A stretch of 64,000 nt of DNA, from NCBI RefSeq assembly GCF_000026145.1, contig NC_009445.1:1984001-2048000 (forward strand), given 5' to 3'. Below are positions 34,665-44,700 of the stretch, piece after piece; within the stretch, counting starts at the first letter, position 1; each line of letters starts with the position of its first letter. The DNA comes from Bradyrhizobium sp. ORS 278 (GTDB taxonomy: Bacteria; Pseudomonadota; Alphaproteobacteria; Rhizobiales; Xanthobacteraceae). Made by a program: the position numbers and the translations under genes. The notes under the pieces are model-generated. The model was not told the DNA's origin, ran no database searches, and worked only from the letters and a program-made list of their open reading frames with translations.

Positions 34665-35831
34665 ATGTCCGCCGCTCCCCTCGCCCTGTCCAAGACCGAA
34701 GCAATCCGCCTGTGGCTGCGCGCCCAGCGCCTCGACGGCGAAGCGCCGTTCGGGGCCGGCTCCGAGGCCGTCACCGCAGCGGTCGCGCATCTCGGCTATG
34801 TGCAGATCGACACCATCAACGTGATCGAGCGCTGCCATCATCACATCCTGTTCAGCCGCATCCCGGCCTATCGCCGCGCCGATCTCAGGCAGGCGCAGAG
34901 CGCGGACAAGACCGTCTTCGAATATTGGACGCACGCGCTGTCCTACGTGCCTGTGCAGGACTTCCGCTATTTCGTGCCGGCGATGCGCCGCTATCGCCGC
35001 GTAGGACATCGCTGGCTCACGACGGTGAAGCCTGAGGACACCCGCAAGGTGATGCGGCTGATCCGCCAGGGCGGCGCGCTCACGATCCGCGACATCGACG
35101 ATGACGAGCTGCGCGAGAAGGACCATGCCTGGGCCAGCCGCAAGCCGTCGAAGCGCGCGCTTCAGCTTGGGTTCTACGAGGGCGTCCTCACAGTCGCCGG
35201 CCGCGACGGCATGCTCAAGACCTACGATCTCACGACCCGGCATTTCGGCTGGGACAGACTGCCGAAGGGCGCCACCGAGCGCGAGATCGCCGCCTATCTG
35301 CTCGACCGGGGCTTGCGCGCGCAAGGCGTCGTCAGCCTCGACTCGCTGTGCCATCTCAATGCGCCGCGAAAGGCCGACGTGCGGAAGGTGATCGAAGCCC
35401 GGGTCCGGCGCGGCGAGTTGCGGCCGGTGGCGCTGGAGGGCGCGGCCAAGCAGGAGCATTGGGCCACGCCAGCGGCATTGGACGAGCGGATCGAGATCAG
35501 CCCGGAGCGGGTGCATATCCTGTCGCCGTTCGATCCCCTCATCATCCAGCGCAAGCGGACGCAGGCGATCTTCGGCTATGACCATCGGTTCGAGGCCTAT
35601 GTGCCGAAGGACAAGCGACTGTTCGGCTATTTCGCGCTGCCCGTGCTGGTCGGCGAGGAGATCGTCGCGGCGATCGATCTGAAGACCGACCGGCAGAACG
35701 GCAAGCTGCTGATGCAGAAATGGAGCTGGGTCGGTCCGGGCAAGGCGGCACGCGGCGATCAGCGCAAGGCGCTGAAGCGGATCATCGAGGACGAGCTGCA
35801 CCGGTTCCAGCGGTTTCAGCTCGGCGACTGA
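34665..35831 (+). CDS. YcaQ-family winged-helix DNA glycosylase (HTH_42)
   Basis: A 388-aa cytoplasmic protein from ATG 34665. Features of the family: ALSKTEAIRLWLRAQ, LGYVQIDTINVIERCHHHILFSRIP (with the Q-x-D core), FEYWTHALSYVPVQDFRYF, and SPFDPLIIQRKRTQAIFGYDHRFE near the C-terminus. E. coli YcaQ and relatives such as AlkX/AlkZ remove bulky alkyl adducts or unhook inter-strand DNA crosslinks. A similar repair role is likely here, although no other repair gene is adjacent. Length is usual for the family. Confidence 0.88.
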   Translation: MSAAPLALSKTEAIRLWLRAQRLDGEAPFGAGSEAVTAAVAHLGYVQIDTINVIERCHHHILFSRIPAYRRADLRQAQSADKTVFEYWTHALSYVPVQDFRYFVPAMRRYRRVGHRWLTTVKPEDTRKVMRLIRQGGALTIRDIDDDELREKDHAWASRKPSKRALQLGFYEGVLTVAGRDGMLKTYDLTTRHFGWDRLPKGATEREIAAYLLDRGLRAQGVVSLDSLCHLNAPRKADVRKVIEARVRRGELRPVALEGAAKQEHWATPAALDERIEISPERVHILSPFDPLIIQRKRTQAIFGYDHRFEAYVPKDKRLFGYFALPVLVGEEIVAAIDLKTDRQNGKLLMQKWSWVGPGKAARGDQRKALKRIIEDELHRFQRFQLGD

Positions 35832-35865
35832 CAGGTCAGAAGATTCATACAGCACCTCTTGATTT

Positions 35866-35881
35866 GGAAACGATCATTTCC
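35866..35881. promoter_or_regulatory. Putative TetR operator GGAAACGATCATTTCC
   Basis: An imperfect palindrome 13 bases before the TetR start. A related site, AGGAAACGAATGTTCT, lies at 36529-36544, 20 bases before the hydrolase gene. The shared GGAAACGA core suggests that the TetR protein controls both. Confidence 0.55.
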
Positions 35882-35893
35882 TAAATAGATCAC

Positions 35894-36514
35894 ATGATGA
35901 AGTCGCAAACAAATCTATCCGAGCGGCGCGGGCCGGGCCGTCCGCGCGAGTTCGATATGGACACCGCCCTGGGCAAGGCGCTGGTGGTCTTCAGCGAGCG
36001 TGGTTATCACGCGGCGTCCCTGGCTGAATTGCGCGCCGCCATGAAGCTTGCCACCGGCAGTCTCTACAAGGCGTTCGCGGACAAGCGCGCGATCTTCCTG
36101 GCGACGCTCGATTACTACATCGCCCGCCGCGACCGGCAGTTGCGCGAGCGGCTCGACGCGCAGGCGAGCGGCCGCTCCAAGCTGGAGGCGCTGCTGCAGT
36201 TCTACGCCGAATCCGCCAGCGACAGCGAAGGCCGGCGCGGCTGCCTCGTGGTCACCAGCGCGACCGAGCTCGCTACCCTGGATGCGGAGGCCGCAGCCAA
36301 GGTACGCGCGGCGTTGCGCCGGGTCGAGACCCTGCTGCGCGACCTGCTCAGGCTGGGCCAGGCCGACGGATCGATCCGCAAAGAGCTGGACCCCGACGCC
36401 GTCGCGGGCGCTCTTTTCTGCATCATCCAGGGCTTGCGGGTGGTCGGGAAAACGGGGCGGCCAAAGAGCGAGATGACAAGCATCTCGAAGCAAGCCGCGT
36501 CCATGTTCACGTGA
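35894..36514 (+). CDS. TetR-family transcriptional regulator
   Basis: A 206-aa repressor. The DNA-binding domain (residues 15-70) has GRPREFDMDTALGKALVVFSERGYHAASLAELRAAMKLATGSLYKAFADKRAIF, the standard TetR helix-turn-helix. The C-terminal domain carries RRGCLVVTSATELA, a pattern of the TetR_C branch linked to redox or electrophile sensing, with a conserved Cys in GCLV. It precedes the alpha/beta hydrolase gene in the same direction and both have GGAAACGA operator-like sites. Confidence 0.88.
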   Translation: MMKSQTNLSERRGPGRPREFDMDTALGKALVVFSERGYHAASLAELRAAMKLATGSLYKAFADKRAIFLATLDYYIARRDRQLRERLDAQASGRSKLEALLQFYAESASDSEGRRGCLVVTSATELATLDAEAAAKVRAALRRVETLLRDLLRLGQADGSIRKELDPDAVAGALFCIIQGLRVVGKTGRPKSEMTSISKQAASMFT

Positions 36515-36528
36515 CGCCGTGTCAAAAT

Positions 36529-36544
36529 AGGAAACGAATGTTCT
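36529..36544. promoter_or_regulatory. Second GGAAACGA operator-like site
   Basis: AGGAAACGAATGTTCT, 20 bases upstream of the hydrolase start, shares its left half with the site in front of the TetR gene. The reverse strand reads AGAACATTCGTTTCCT, again showing the TTTCC half. A separate promoter for the hydrolase under TetR control is suggested. Confidence 0.5.
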
Positions 36545-36563
36545 ATAATTTGGAGAATGAACC

Positions 36564-37526
36564 ATGAGCGAGTTGACGGACACCCTCTATGACCAAACGC
36601 CGTCGCAGCTGGTCGCGGCGGAGCGGTTCGGTCGCGCCGATCTATCGCAAACCGGACTCACCCATCGCTTCGCGACGGTGGACGGCGTTCGGCTGCACTA
36701 TGTTAGCAGCGGCCCCGCGGATGGCGAGGTCGTGGTGCTGCTCGCCGGCTTTCCCCAGAGCTGGTTTGCCTGGCGCAAGGTCATGCCGCTGCTCGCGAAG
36801 CGCTATCGGATCATTGCGGCCGAGTTCCCCGGCCAGGGCGACTCGGACCGGCCGGCGGACGGCTACGACACCCAGACGCTGGCAACGGCCGTACATCGCC
36901 TGCTGCAGCAGCTCGACATCACCCGCTATCATCTGGTTGGCCACGACATCGGTGCGTGGGTGGCCTATCCTCATGCCGCGCTGTTCGGCGACGAGGTCCT
37001 AAGCCTTGCGTTGCTCGACGCGGGAATTCCCGGTGTCACCCTGCCGGAGACGCTGCCGTTCACGCCGGACCGGGCGTGGCGCACCTGGCATTTCGCCTTC
37101 CACGCCGTCGCGGATCTTCCGGAGATGCTGCTTCAGGGCCGCGAACGCGACTATATCGCCTGGTTCCTGCGCCGGAAGAGCGCCAACCCCGACGTCTTCT
37201 CCGAAAGCGATCTCGATGAATATGCCCGCGTGCTGACCAAGGCCGGCGGTCTGCGCGCCGGGCTCGCTTATTATCGTGCTGCGGCCCAGTCGGCACGTCA
37301 GAACCGCGAGAGGAAGGAAAAGGGCAAGTTGAAGCGGCCGGTGCTGGCCATCGGTGCCGACCAGGGATCGGTCGTCGACATGGCCGCGCCGCTCAGGGAG
37401 GTCGCCGATCACGTCGAGGGCCTCACCATCGCCGCGTGCGGGCACTACATTCCGGAGGAGCAGCCGGCCGTTCTGGCGGAGGAGTTGCTGGCGTTCTTCA
37501 GCCGCGTGAGTGCCGTGTCGATCTGA
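36564..37526 (+). CDS. Alpha/beta-fold hydrolase (epoxide hydrolase / dehalogenase type)
   Basis: A 320-aa hydrolase. The oxyanion segment LLAGFPQSWFAWRKVMPLLA, the nucleophile elbow GHDIGAWVAY with Asp as nucleophile, a variable cap (about 160-245) and the catalytic His in CGHYIPEEQP are visible. An Asp nucleophile separates epoxide hydrolases and haloalkane/fluoroacetate dehalogenases from esterases. Together with the TetR gene and operator sites it may be an inducible detoxification enzyme. The substrate cannot be told from sequence. Confidence 0.88.
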   Translation: MSELTDTLYDQTPSQLVAAERFGRADLSQTGLTHRFATVDGVRLHYVSSGPADGEVVVLLAGFPQSWFAWRKVMPLLAKRYRIIAAEFPGQGDSDRPADGYDTQTLATAVHRLLQQLDITRYHLVGHDIGAWVAYPHAALFGDEVLSLALLDAGIPGVTLPETLPFTPDRAWRTWHFAFHAVADLPEMLLQGRERDYIAWFLRRKSANPDVFSESDLDEYARVLTKAGGLRAGLAYYRAAAQSARQNRERKEKGKLKRPVLAIGADQGSVVDMAAPLREVADHVEGLTIAACGHYIPEEQPAVLAEELLAFFSRVSAVSI

Positions 37527-37614
37527 TGTCTCAGACGACATCGCGTCTTGTGTCAGGCAGCTTATCCCATGCAGCGCTGACGCATTGCAGTTTGCGCCTG
37601 TCTATTTCCACGTC

Positions 37615-37709
37615 GTCATGGCCGGGCTTGTCCCGGCCATCCACGTCATCCGGCATGCTGAGACGGACATGGATGCCCGGGACAAGCCAGGAAAAGCCCG
37701 GCCATGACG
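37615..37709. repeat. Dispersed palindromic repeat (CGTCATGGCCGGG type)
   Basis: The left arm from 37615 (CGTCATGGCCGGGCTTGTCC) is mirrored by the right arm ending at 37709 (CCCGGCCATGACG), with smaller inner hairpins. It fills the gap between the hydrolase and the DUF2809 gene; nothing else is seen there. Confidence 0.6.
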
Positions 37710-37768
37710 GAGTCACAAATGGCAGCACTGAGGCCCTCAGGACTCCGCGTCTCGATGCGATCGTGCGG

Positions 37769-38182
37769 CTACTTCGGGGGAAGCCGAAGCGCAATCCGAT
37801 CGATCGCCATGCCGACCAAGATGCCGACCGCATAGGCCACGATGTTCCACAGCGAGAAGATCCGCCCGAGCAGCAGCGCGCCGGCCAGCGTGAGGCGGAA
37901 GCTGTCCAGCCAGGGCGTGTGGATCAGCCTTGAGGCTTCGACCGCGACGGCAACGGCGAGCGCGAGCCCGCCGATCCGCCGCCAGGACAGCAGCGGCAGC
38001 AGCGCCACCAGCAGCATGTACACCATGGTTGCCCAAAGCGCGGAACCGCCATATTTCACAATGAAGGCGGAGAGGCCGAGGCTCAGGCCGTAGAAGCGCA
38101 ACGCGAGCCCGAGTGCGATCACGGTCAGCGCCGCTACGAGCGCCGGCGCGGCGCGGCGGCGCCTACTCAGTCCCGTCGTCAT
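37769..38182 (-). CDS. DUF2809-family membrane protein
   Basis: A 137-aa protein with about four hydrophobic helices, starting MTTGLSRRRR at 38182. LRFYGLSLG near the first helix, KYGGSALWATMVYMLL and the late motif NIVAYAVGILVGMAIDR match the DUF2809 family of small inner-membrane proteins. RLIHTPWLDSFRLTLAGALLLGRIFS is the most conserved part. Function unknown. Confidence 0.78.
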   Translation of the reverse strand: MTTGLSRRRRAAPALVAALTVIALGLALRFYGLSLGLSAFIVKYGGSALWATMVYMLLVALLPLLSWRRIGGLALAVAVAVEASRLIHTPWLDSFRLTLAGALLLGRIFSLWNIVAYAVGILVGMAIDRIALRLPPK

Positions 38183-38612
38183 GGGCCACACGCCAAGGAC
38201 CACTTGCCTCAACTCATCCCTGTGAGCATGCGTCGCGGCTCAAAGCCGGGACGGCAGCGGAATTTATCGGTTTCAAAGCGTCTCATTCTCCGTTCTCTTC
38301 CCGGACAAGCTGTGACACGCGCACGCGCGCGGCGCCGATCCGGACCCCTACGCCGCGGCCGATGTGAGTTGCGACAAAGCTAATCACCAGAGTGCCTCGA
38401 ACCCCTCCCTGGGGGTATGGGTCCCGGCGTTCGCCGGGACGAATGCGTCGGGGCGGCTCAAACAATCGGGCCATGAGGCGTCATGCGCATGCCGCGCCCC
38501 GGCGTTGCGCGGACGAACTGTGGGATGTCGGGTTTTCCGATTGACTTGCCATCACCGATGCTCAACACCCGCCTCAACTACCAATCCTGCAATGCTCCCC
38601 GGGAGGAGATCA
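38183..38612. repeat. Intergenic region with an inverted copy of the dispersed palindrome
   Basis: A 430-base gap. 38393-38446 (CTCGAACCCCTCCCTGGGGG then TATGGGTCCCGGCG...CGCCGGGACGA) is the reverse-complement copy of the element at 23702. A short related unit (GCGGCTCAAAGCCGGGACGG) is at about 38237. The remainder holds the MFS gene leader. No gene is supported. Confidence 0.55.
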
Positions 38613-39944
38613 ATGAGTCCGTCCACCACCGTTCCGGCCGCGCCTGGCCGCTCCGACATCGAGGCTGCAACCATCCGCGCCATCTCCTGGCGGCTGATTC
38701 CGTTTCTGGTGCTTGCCTATTTCTTCTCCTATCTCGACCGCGTCAATCTCGGCTTCGCCGCGCTGACGATGAACGCCGAGCTGAAATTCTCGCCGCTTGT
38801 GTTCGCCTGGGGCGCCGGCATTTTCTTCATCGGCTATTTCATCTTCGAGGTGCCGAGCAATCTTGCCCTGGAGAAGTTCGGCGCCAGCCGCTGGATCGCG
38901 CGCATCATGGTGACCTGGGGCATCATCTCGGCGTTGATGGCGCTGGTGTCGGGGCCGTGGAGCTTCTACGCGCTGCGCTTCCTGCTCGGTGTCGCCGAGG
39001 CCGGTTTCTTTCCCGGCATCATCCTCTATCTGACCTATTGGTATCCGGCGCAGTATCGCGCGCGCTTTCTCGCCGCCTTCGCGGTGGCGGTGCCGATCTC
39101 CACCGTGATCGGCGCGCCGGTCTCAGGCCTGCTGCTCGGCATGCACGGCCTGATGGGGCTGCAGGGCTGGCAGTGGCTGTTCATCATCGAGGGCATCCCC
39201 TCGATCATCCTGGGCGTCGTCACCTGGTTCTATCTGACCGACCGGCCGGAGCATGCGACCTGGCTCGCGCCAGAGCAGAAGGCCTGGCTCGCCGCCAAGC
39301 TCGAGGCCGAGACCGCGGCGAAGCAGGCCGCGGGACACATGACGCTCGGCGAGGCGCTGTCGTCGCCGAAGGTGATCGTGCTCAGCCTGATCTATTTCGG
39401 CTTCGTCGGCGCGCTCTATGGCATGCAGTTCTGGCTGCCGCAGATCGTCAAGGCGTTCGGCCTCAGCAACACCCAGACCGGCTTCGTCACCGCGATTCCC
39501 TATGCGTTCGGCACCGTCGCGATGATCCTGTGGGCGCGGCATTCCGATGCGACGCGCGAGCGCGTCGTGCATGTCGGCGCGCCGCTGATCCTGATCGCGG
39601 TGGCGCTTGCTGCGTCGAGCCAGATCGGCGATCCGACCTTGACGATGGTGGCGCTGACATTCGCGGCGATCGGCGTGTTCTGCGTGTTCGGCGTGTTCTG
39701 GACGTTGCCGACGGCGTGGCTGTCCGGCACGGCCGCCGCCGGTGCCATCGCGCTGATCAACTCGATCGGCAATCTCGCCGGCTTCGGCGGGCCCTATCTG
39801 GTCGGCTGGATCAAGGATACGACCGGCTCCACCACGCACGGCCTGCTCGCGCTGTCGGTGCTGCCGCTGATCGCGGGTCTCCTGGTGTTCTTCGGCGGCC
39901 ATGAGAGCAAGGCGGAGTTCGCCGGCCAGGCACCGGCGGAGTGA
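38613..39944 (+). CDS. MFS transporter, anion:cation symporter (ACS) family
   Basis: A 443-aa protein from ATG 38613, five bases after GGGAGGAG. About 12 helices. The ACS-type signatures are RLIPFLVLAYFFSYLDRVNLGFAAL in helix 1, EVPSNLALEKFGASRWIAR (loop 2-3), GVAEAGFFPGIILYLTYWYPAQYRAR (helices 4-5) and the interdomain WLTDRPEHA-like segment FYLTDRPEHATWL. ACS carriers take up organic anions such as tartrate, phthalate, glucarate or 4-hydroxyphenylacetate with H+. No catabolic genes adjoin, so the substrate is open. Confidence 0.9.
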   Translation: MSPSTTVPAAPGRSDIEAATIRAISWRLIPFLVLAYFFSYLDRVNLGFAALTMNAELKFSPLVFAWGAGIFFIGYFIFEVPSNLALEKFGASRWIARIMVTWGIISALMALVSGPWSFYALRFLLGVAEAGFFPGIILYLTYWYPAQYRARFLAAFAVAVPISTVIGAPVSGLLLGMHGLMGLQGWQWLFIIEGIPSIILGVVTWFYLTDRPEHATWLAPEQKAWLAAKLEAETAAKQAAGHMTLGEALSSPKVIVLSLIYFGFVGALYGMQFWLPQIVKAFGLSNTQTGFVTAIPYAFGTVAMILWARHSDATRERVVHVGAPLILIAVALAASSQIGDPTLTMVALTFAAIGVFCVFGVFWTLPTAWLSGTAAAGAIALINSIGNLAGFGGPYLVGWIKDTTGSTTHGLLALSVLPLIAGLLVFFGGHESKAEFAGQAPAE

Positions 39945-39994
39945 GCGCGGTGATCCGCAGTTGCGGTGCCCAGCGTGGTTGCTGGACCTGCTCA

Positions 39995-40113
39995 TGTCAT
40001 TCCGGGGCGGTCGCACCAGCGAGCTAACCCGGAATCTCGAGATGAGGTACGCCGGCGCCAACCAAGCTCGGAATTTCGGGTTCGACCGCTGGCGCGGTCG
40101 CCCCGGAATGACA
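39995..40113. repeat. Inverted repeat of the TCATTCCGGGG family
   Basis: Arms 39995-40021 and 40087-40113 are nearly perfect complements (TGTCATTCCGGGGC...GCCCCGGAATGACA). A related copy with different inner sequence lies at 45479-45593. Both are intergenic. Confidence 0.65.
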
Positions 40114-40208
40114 GCGTGGGGCGGGCGGACTGCCGCGCGCCGAGAGAATCCCTGCTTCTCCCCGACCCCTGCGGCAACTTGTCTTAACGCTCACGAAGTC
40201 ATGATCGC

Positions 40209-40243
40209 TGACGATTATTGACAATCGTCAGTCGACAATCGAC
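40209..40243. promoter_or_regulatory. TetR-type operator upstream of the RND efflux operon
   Basis: TGACGATT-N6-AATCGTCA (40209-40230) is a perfect 8-bp inverted repeat; GTCGACAATCGAC follows at 40231-40243. TTGACA inside it may be the -35 box. The TetR gene at 44863 at the end of the operon is the likely regulator. Confidence 0.6.
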
Positions 40244-40274
40244 ACTCTCTCGCAATCGCAGCGAGGGGTGTCCC

Positions 40275-41381
40275 ATGTTGATCCGCCTGATTTTCGCGAG
40301 CTATTCCAAGCTTTTGACCGGCATCGCGCTGGCGACCATGGCTGCCGCCCTGGCCGGTTGCAACGAAACAGTCGCCCAAAAGGTCGAGCCGGTCCGGCCG
40401 GTTCTGGTCGCATCCGTTCATTACGAGGCCGAGACGCCGGAGCGCAGCTTCGTTGGCACGATCCGGCCGCGCATCGAGGCGGACATCGGCTTCCGCGTCG
40501 CCGGCAAGGTGGCCAAGCGCCTCGTCGAGGTCGGCCAGACCATCGAGGTCGGCCAGCCGCTCGCCACCCTGGATGAGGTCGACCTGAAGCTGCAGGCCGA
40601 GCAGGCCGAGGCGGAATTCCGCGCCGCCACTGGCGTGCTCGCGCAGGCCTCCGCCGCCGAGACCCGCGCCAAGGAATTGCGTGCCAAGGGCTGGACCACC
40701 GACGCGCAGATGGATCAGGCCAAGGCCTCCGCCGACGAGGCCCGCGCGCGGCTCAATCGCGCCGAGCGCTCGGTCGAGCTGACGCGCAATTCGTTGTCCT
40801 ACGCGACGCTGGTGTCGGACGCGCGCGGCGTCGTCACGGCGAGCATGATCGAGCCCGGCGTCGTCGTCGCCGCCGGCCAGGCCGCCATCCGCGTCGCGCG
40901 CTTCGCTGAAAAGGAGGCGGTGGTCGCCATCCCCGAGACCTTGCTCGATCGTGCCAAGAACGGCTCAGCGACGGTGTCGCTGTGGTCGGAGGCGGGCAAG
41001 ACCTACACGGCGCGGCTGCGCGAGATCGCTCCGGCCGCCGATCCGGCGACGCGCACCTATCTCGCAAAGTTCTCGCTGCCGGATGCGAATGACAGCGTCT
41101 CGCTCGGCATGACCGCGACGCTCACCTTGTCCGATCCGGCGACCATGCGCGTCGCGCGGCTGCCGCTGTCGGCGCTGTTCAACGACGGCCGCGATCCCTC
41201 GCTCTACGTCGTCAACGACAAGGGCGAGGTGACGCTGAAGCCGGTCAAGGTGAAGGCCTATGACAGCAAGGACGTGCTGATCGTCTCAGGCGTCGACGAG
41301 GGCGAGAAGGTGGTCGCCCTCGGCGTGCAGAAGATCGACCCCGCGCAGAAGGTGCGCGTGGTCTCCGCGCTGACGTTCTGA
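40275..41381 (+). CDS. RND efflux periplasmic adaptor (membrane fusion lipoprotein)
   Basis: A 368-aa protein from ATG 40275 with GAGGGG upstream. A lipoprotein signal (ALATMAAALAGC, Cys about 30) anchors it in the inner membrane. The MFP architecture is present: barrel-sandwich hybrid halves (IGFRVAGKVAKRLVEVGQTIEVGQPLATLD and SYATLVSDARGVVTASMIEPGVVVAAGQ), an alpha hairpin between (about 110-165), then a beta barrel and membrane-proximal domain. It links the RND pump at 41701 to an outer-membrane channel, which is not encoded here. Confidence 0.92.
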   Translation: MLIRLIFASYSKLLTGIALATMAAALAGCNETVAQKVEPVRPVLVASVHYEAETPERSFVGTIRPRIEADIGFRVAGKVAKRLVEVGQTIEVGQPLATLDEVDLKLQAEQAEAEFRAATGVLAQASAAETRAKELRAKGWTTDAQMDQAKASADEARARLNRAERSVELTRNSLSYATLVSDARGVVTASMIEPGVVVAAGQAAIRVARFAEKEAVVAIPETLLDRAKNGSATVSLWSEAGKTYTARLREIAPAADPATRTYLAKFSLPDANDSVSLGMTATLTLSDPATMRVARLPLSALFNDGRDPSLYVVNDKGEVTLKPVKVKAYDSKDVLIVSGVDEGEKVVALGVQKIDPAQKVRVVSALTF

Positions 41382-41430
41382 GGGTCTCAAGGTTTGATGT
41401 CTTGGGGCTTTAACGGCCTGGCGGACTTTC

Positions 41431-41543
41431 AACCCTCACCCTGAGGAGCCCGCCGCAGGCGGTCGTCTCGAAGGGCGAGGCCCGAATGTGGGCTCATGGT
41501 TCGAGAAGCGCCGCAAGAGGCGGCGCTCCTCACCATGAGGGTC
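41431..41543. repeat. Palindromic repeat between the adaptor and pump genes
   Basis: ACCCTCACCCTGAGGAGC near 41432 pairs with GCTCCTCACCATGAGGGT ending at 41542, enclosing GCCGCAGGCGG- and GCCGCAAGAGGCGGC-type hairpins. It lies inside a 319-base gap of the presumed operon (41382-41700), which may weaken or separate pump expression. A smaller CTCATCCCGAGCGAGACG/CGTCTCGCAGGATGAG hairpin is at 41618-41655. Confidence 0.6.
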
Positions 41544-41700
41544 AAAGGCTGAGGGCGGCGCTGAACTGAACGCTGAACTGAACATGAGCCGCGCGCTCAT
41601 GACGAGAAATAAGACCCTCATCCCGAGCGAGACGCGAACCGTCTCGCAGGATGAGGTCACCGAAGCCTGAAGCGACTGGGTCCTCATCGGGGAGCGTGCC

Positions 41701-44700
41701 ATGAAGCGGTTCAATCTGTCGGCCTGGGCGGTCAGTCATCCGCCGCTGGTGCTGTTCCTGATCGTAGCTCTCGGCCTGTTCGGGTTCATCTCCTATGAGC
41801 GGCTCGGGCGCGCCGAGGATCCGTTCTTCACGGTCAAGGTTGTCAACGTGTCGGTGATGTGGCCCGGCGCCACCTCGCAGGAGATGCAGAGCCAGGTCGC
41901 CGATCCCCTGGAAAAGAAATTGCAGGAGCTGCCCTTCTTCGAGAAGGTGCAGACCTATTCGAAGCCCGCCTTCACTGCGATGCAGGTGACCTTCCGCGAC
42001 TCTACCCCGCCGAAGGACGTGCCGTATCTGTTCTATCTCCTGCGCAAGAAGCTCGCGGACGCGCAGCCCTCGCTGCCCTCGGGCGTGCTCGGGCCGTTCG
42101 TCAATGACGAGTTCTCCGACGTCGATTCCATCCTGTTCATGATGACCGGCGACGGTGCAGACTATGCGCAGCTGAAGAAGGTGGCCGAAGGCCTGCGCCA
42201 GCGCCTGTTGAAGGTCAACGGCGTCACCAAGGTCAACCTCTACGGCACACAGGACGAGCGCATCTATGTCGAGTTCAGCCATGCCAAGCTGGCGACGCTC
42301 GGCATCACGCCGCAGGCGCTGTTCGACTCGCTCGCCAAGCAGAACAATGTGACGCCGGCCGGCACAGTCGAGACCTCGTCGCAGCGCGTTCCGTTGCGCG
42401 TCACCGGCGCGCTGGATGGCGCCAAGGCGGTGGCGGAGACGCCGGTCGAGAGCAATGGCCGCGTGTTCCGGCTCGGCGATATCGCCACCGTTACCCATGG
42501 CTTCGTCGATCCGCCGACCTACAAGGTGCATCAGGAGGGCAAGCCGGCGCTCGGCATCGGCGTGGTCACCGCCAAGGGCGCCAACATCCTCGAGCTCGGC
42601 AAGGACGTTCACGCCGCCTCGGATGATTTCATGAAGGCCGTGCCGCAGGGCATCGAGCTGACCCAGATCGCCGACCAGCCCAAGGTGGTCGAGCGCGCCG
42701 TCGGCGAGTTCGTGCACTCCTTCGTCGAGGCGCTGGTCATCGTGCTGTTCGTGTCGTTCCTGGCGTTGGGCTGGCGCACAGGTATCGTGGTGGCGCTGTC
42801 GGTGCCGCTGGTGCTCGGCATCGTCTTCATCGCGATGAGCGCGCTGGGCGTTGACCTGCATCGTATTTCTCTTGGCGCGCTCATCATCGCGCTTGGCCTG
42901 CTGGTCGACGATGCGATCATCGCCGTCGAGATGATGGTGGTGAAGATGGAGCAGGGCTGGGACCGCGTCCGCGCGGCGTCCTATGCCTGGGAGTCGACCG
43001 CGTTTCCGATGCTGACCGGCACGCTGGTCACCGCGGCGGGCTTTCTGCCGATCGGCTTCGCCAATTCGGCGGTCGGCGAATACACCGGCAGCATCTTCTG
43101 GATCGTCGCCATCGCTCTGGTCGCGTCCTGGTTCGTCGCCGTGATCTTCACACCCTATATCGGCGTGAAGCTCTTGCCAGACATCAAAGTGCAGCACGGC
43201 CATGACGAGCACGCCGTCTACAACACGCGGATGTATCGCGGCCTGCGCGCCGTGGTGCGCTGGTGCGTGACGCATCGCATTACCACGGTGGCCGCGACCG
43301 TCGGCGTGTTCGCGGCCTCGATCGTCGCCTTCGGTCATGTCCAGCAGCAGTTCTTCCCGCTGTCGGAGCGGCCGGAGCTGTTCCTGCAGTTGCGTCTGCC
43401 GGAGGGCACCGCCTTCAACGTCACCGAGAAGGCTGCGCGCAAGGCCGAGGCGCTGCTCAAGGACGACAAGGACATCGAGACCTTCACCTCCTATGTCGGC
43501 CAGGGCTCGCCGCGGTTCTGGCTCGGCCTGTCGCCCCAGCTGCCGAACGAGGCGTTCGCCGAGATCGTCATCGTCGCCAAGGACGTCGCCGCGCGCGAGC
43601 GCATCAAGGCGCGGATCGAGACGGCGGCCGCCAATGGCGAGATCAACGAGGCGCGGGTGCGTGTCGACCGCTTCAATTTCGGCCCGCCGGTCGGCTTCCC
43701 CGTGCAGTTTCGCGTGATCGGCCCCGATACAGCTCAGGTGCGCGAGATCGCGCGCCAGGTCCGCGACATCGTTCGCCAGAACCCGAACGTCAGGGACCCG
43801 CAGCTCGACTGGAACGAGCAGTCGCCTTACCTCAAGCTCGTCGTCGACCAGGACCGCGCCCGCGCGCTCGGCCTGACCCCGCAGGACGTCTCGCAGTCGC
43901 TGGCCATGCTGATCTCCGGCGTGCAGGTGACGACGATCCGCGACGGCATCGAGAAGGTCGGCGTCATCGCCCGTGCGGTGCCATCCGAGCGGCTCGATCT
44001 CGCGGGGGTCGGCGACCTCACCATCACCTCGCGCAACGGCGTCGCCGTGCCGCTGCAGCAGATCGCCAAGATCGAATATGCCCATGAGGAGCCGATCCTG
44101 TGGCGGCGCAACCGCGACATGGCGATCACCGTGCGCGCCGACGTGGCAGACGGCGTGCAGGCCCCCGACGTCACCAACCAGATCCTGCCGAAGCTCGCCG
44201 ACATCAAGGCGAAGCTCGATCCGGCCTACCGCATCGAAATGGGCGGCGCGATCGAGGAATCGGCCAAGGGCAATGCCTCGATCTTCGCGCTGTTCCCGCT
44301 GATGGCGATCGTGATGCTGACCTTGCTGATGATCCAGCTGCAGAGCTTCTCGCGGCTGTTGCTGGTGTTCCTGACGGCGCCGCTCGGCATCATCGGCGCC
44401 TCGCTCGGCCTCAACGTCGCCAATGCGCCGTTCGGCTTCGTGGCGCTGCTCGGACTGATCGCGCTCGCCGGCATGATCATGCGCAACACGGTGATCCTGG
44501 TCGATCAGATCGAGCACGATGTCGCCTCCGGCCTGACCCGGCGCGAAGCCATCATCGAGGCCACGGTGCGCCGCGCAAGACCGGTGGTGCTGACGGCGCT
44601 GGCGGCGATCCTGGCCATGATCCCGCTGTCGCGCTCGGCGTTCTGGGGGCCGATGGCGATCACCATCATGGGCGGTTTGTTTGTTGCAACCTTCCTGACG

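Noticed and set aside
41542..44517. A 991-codon minus-strand frame opposite the RND pump gene
   Set aside because: Antisense shadow of a clear RND permease; composition is dominated by Arg, Asp, His and Gly with no recognisable motif.
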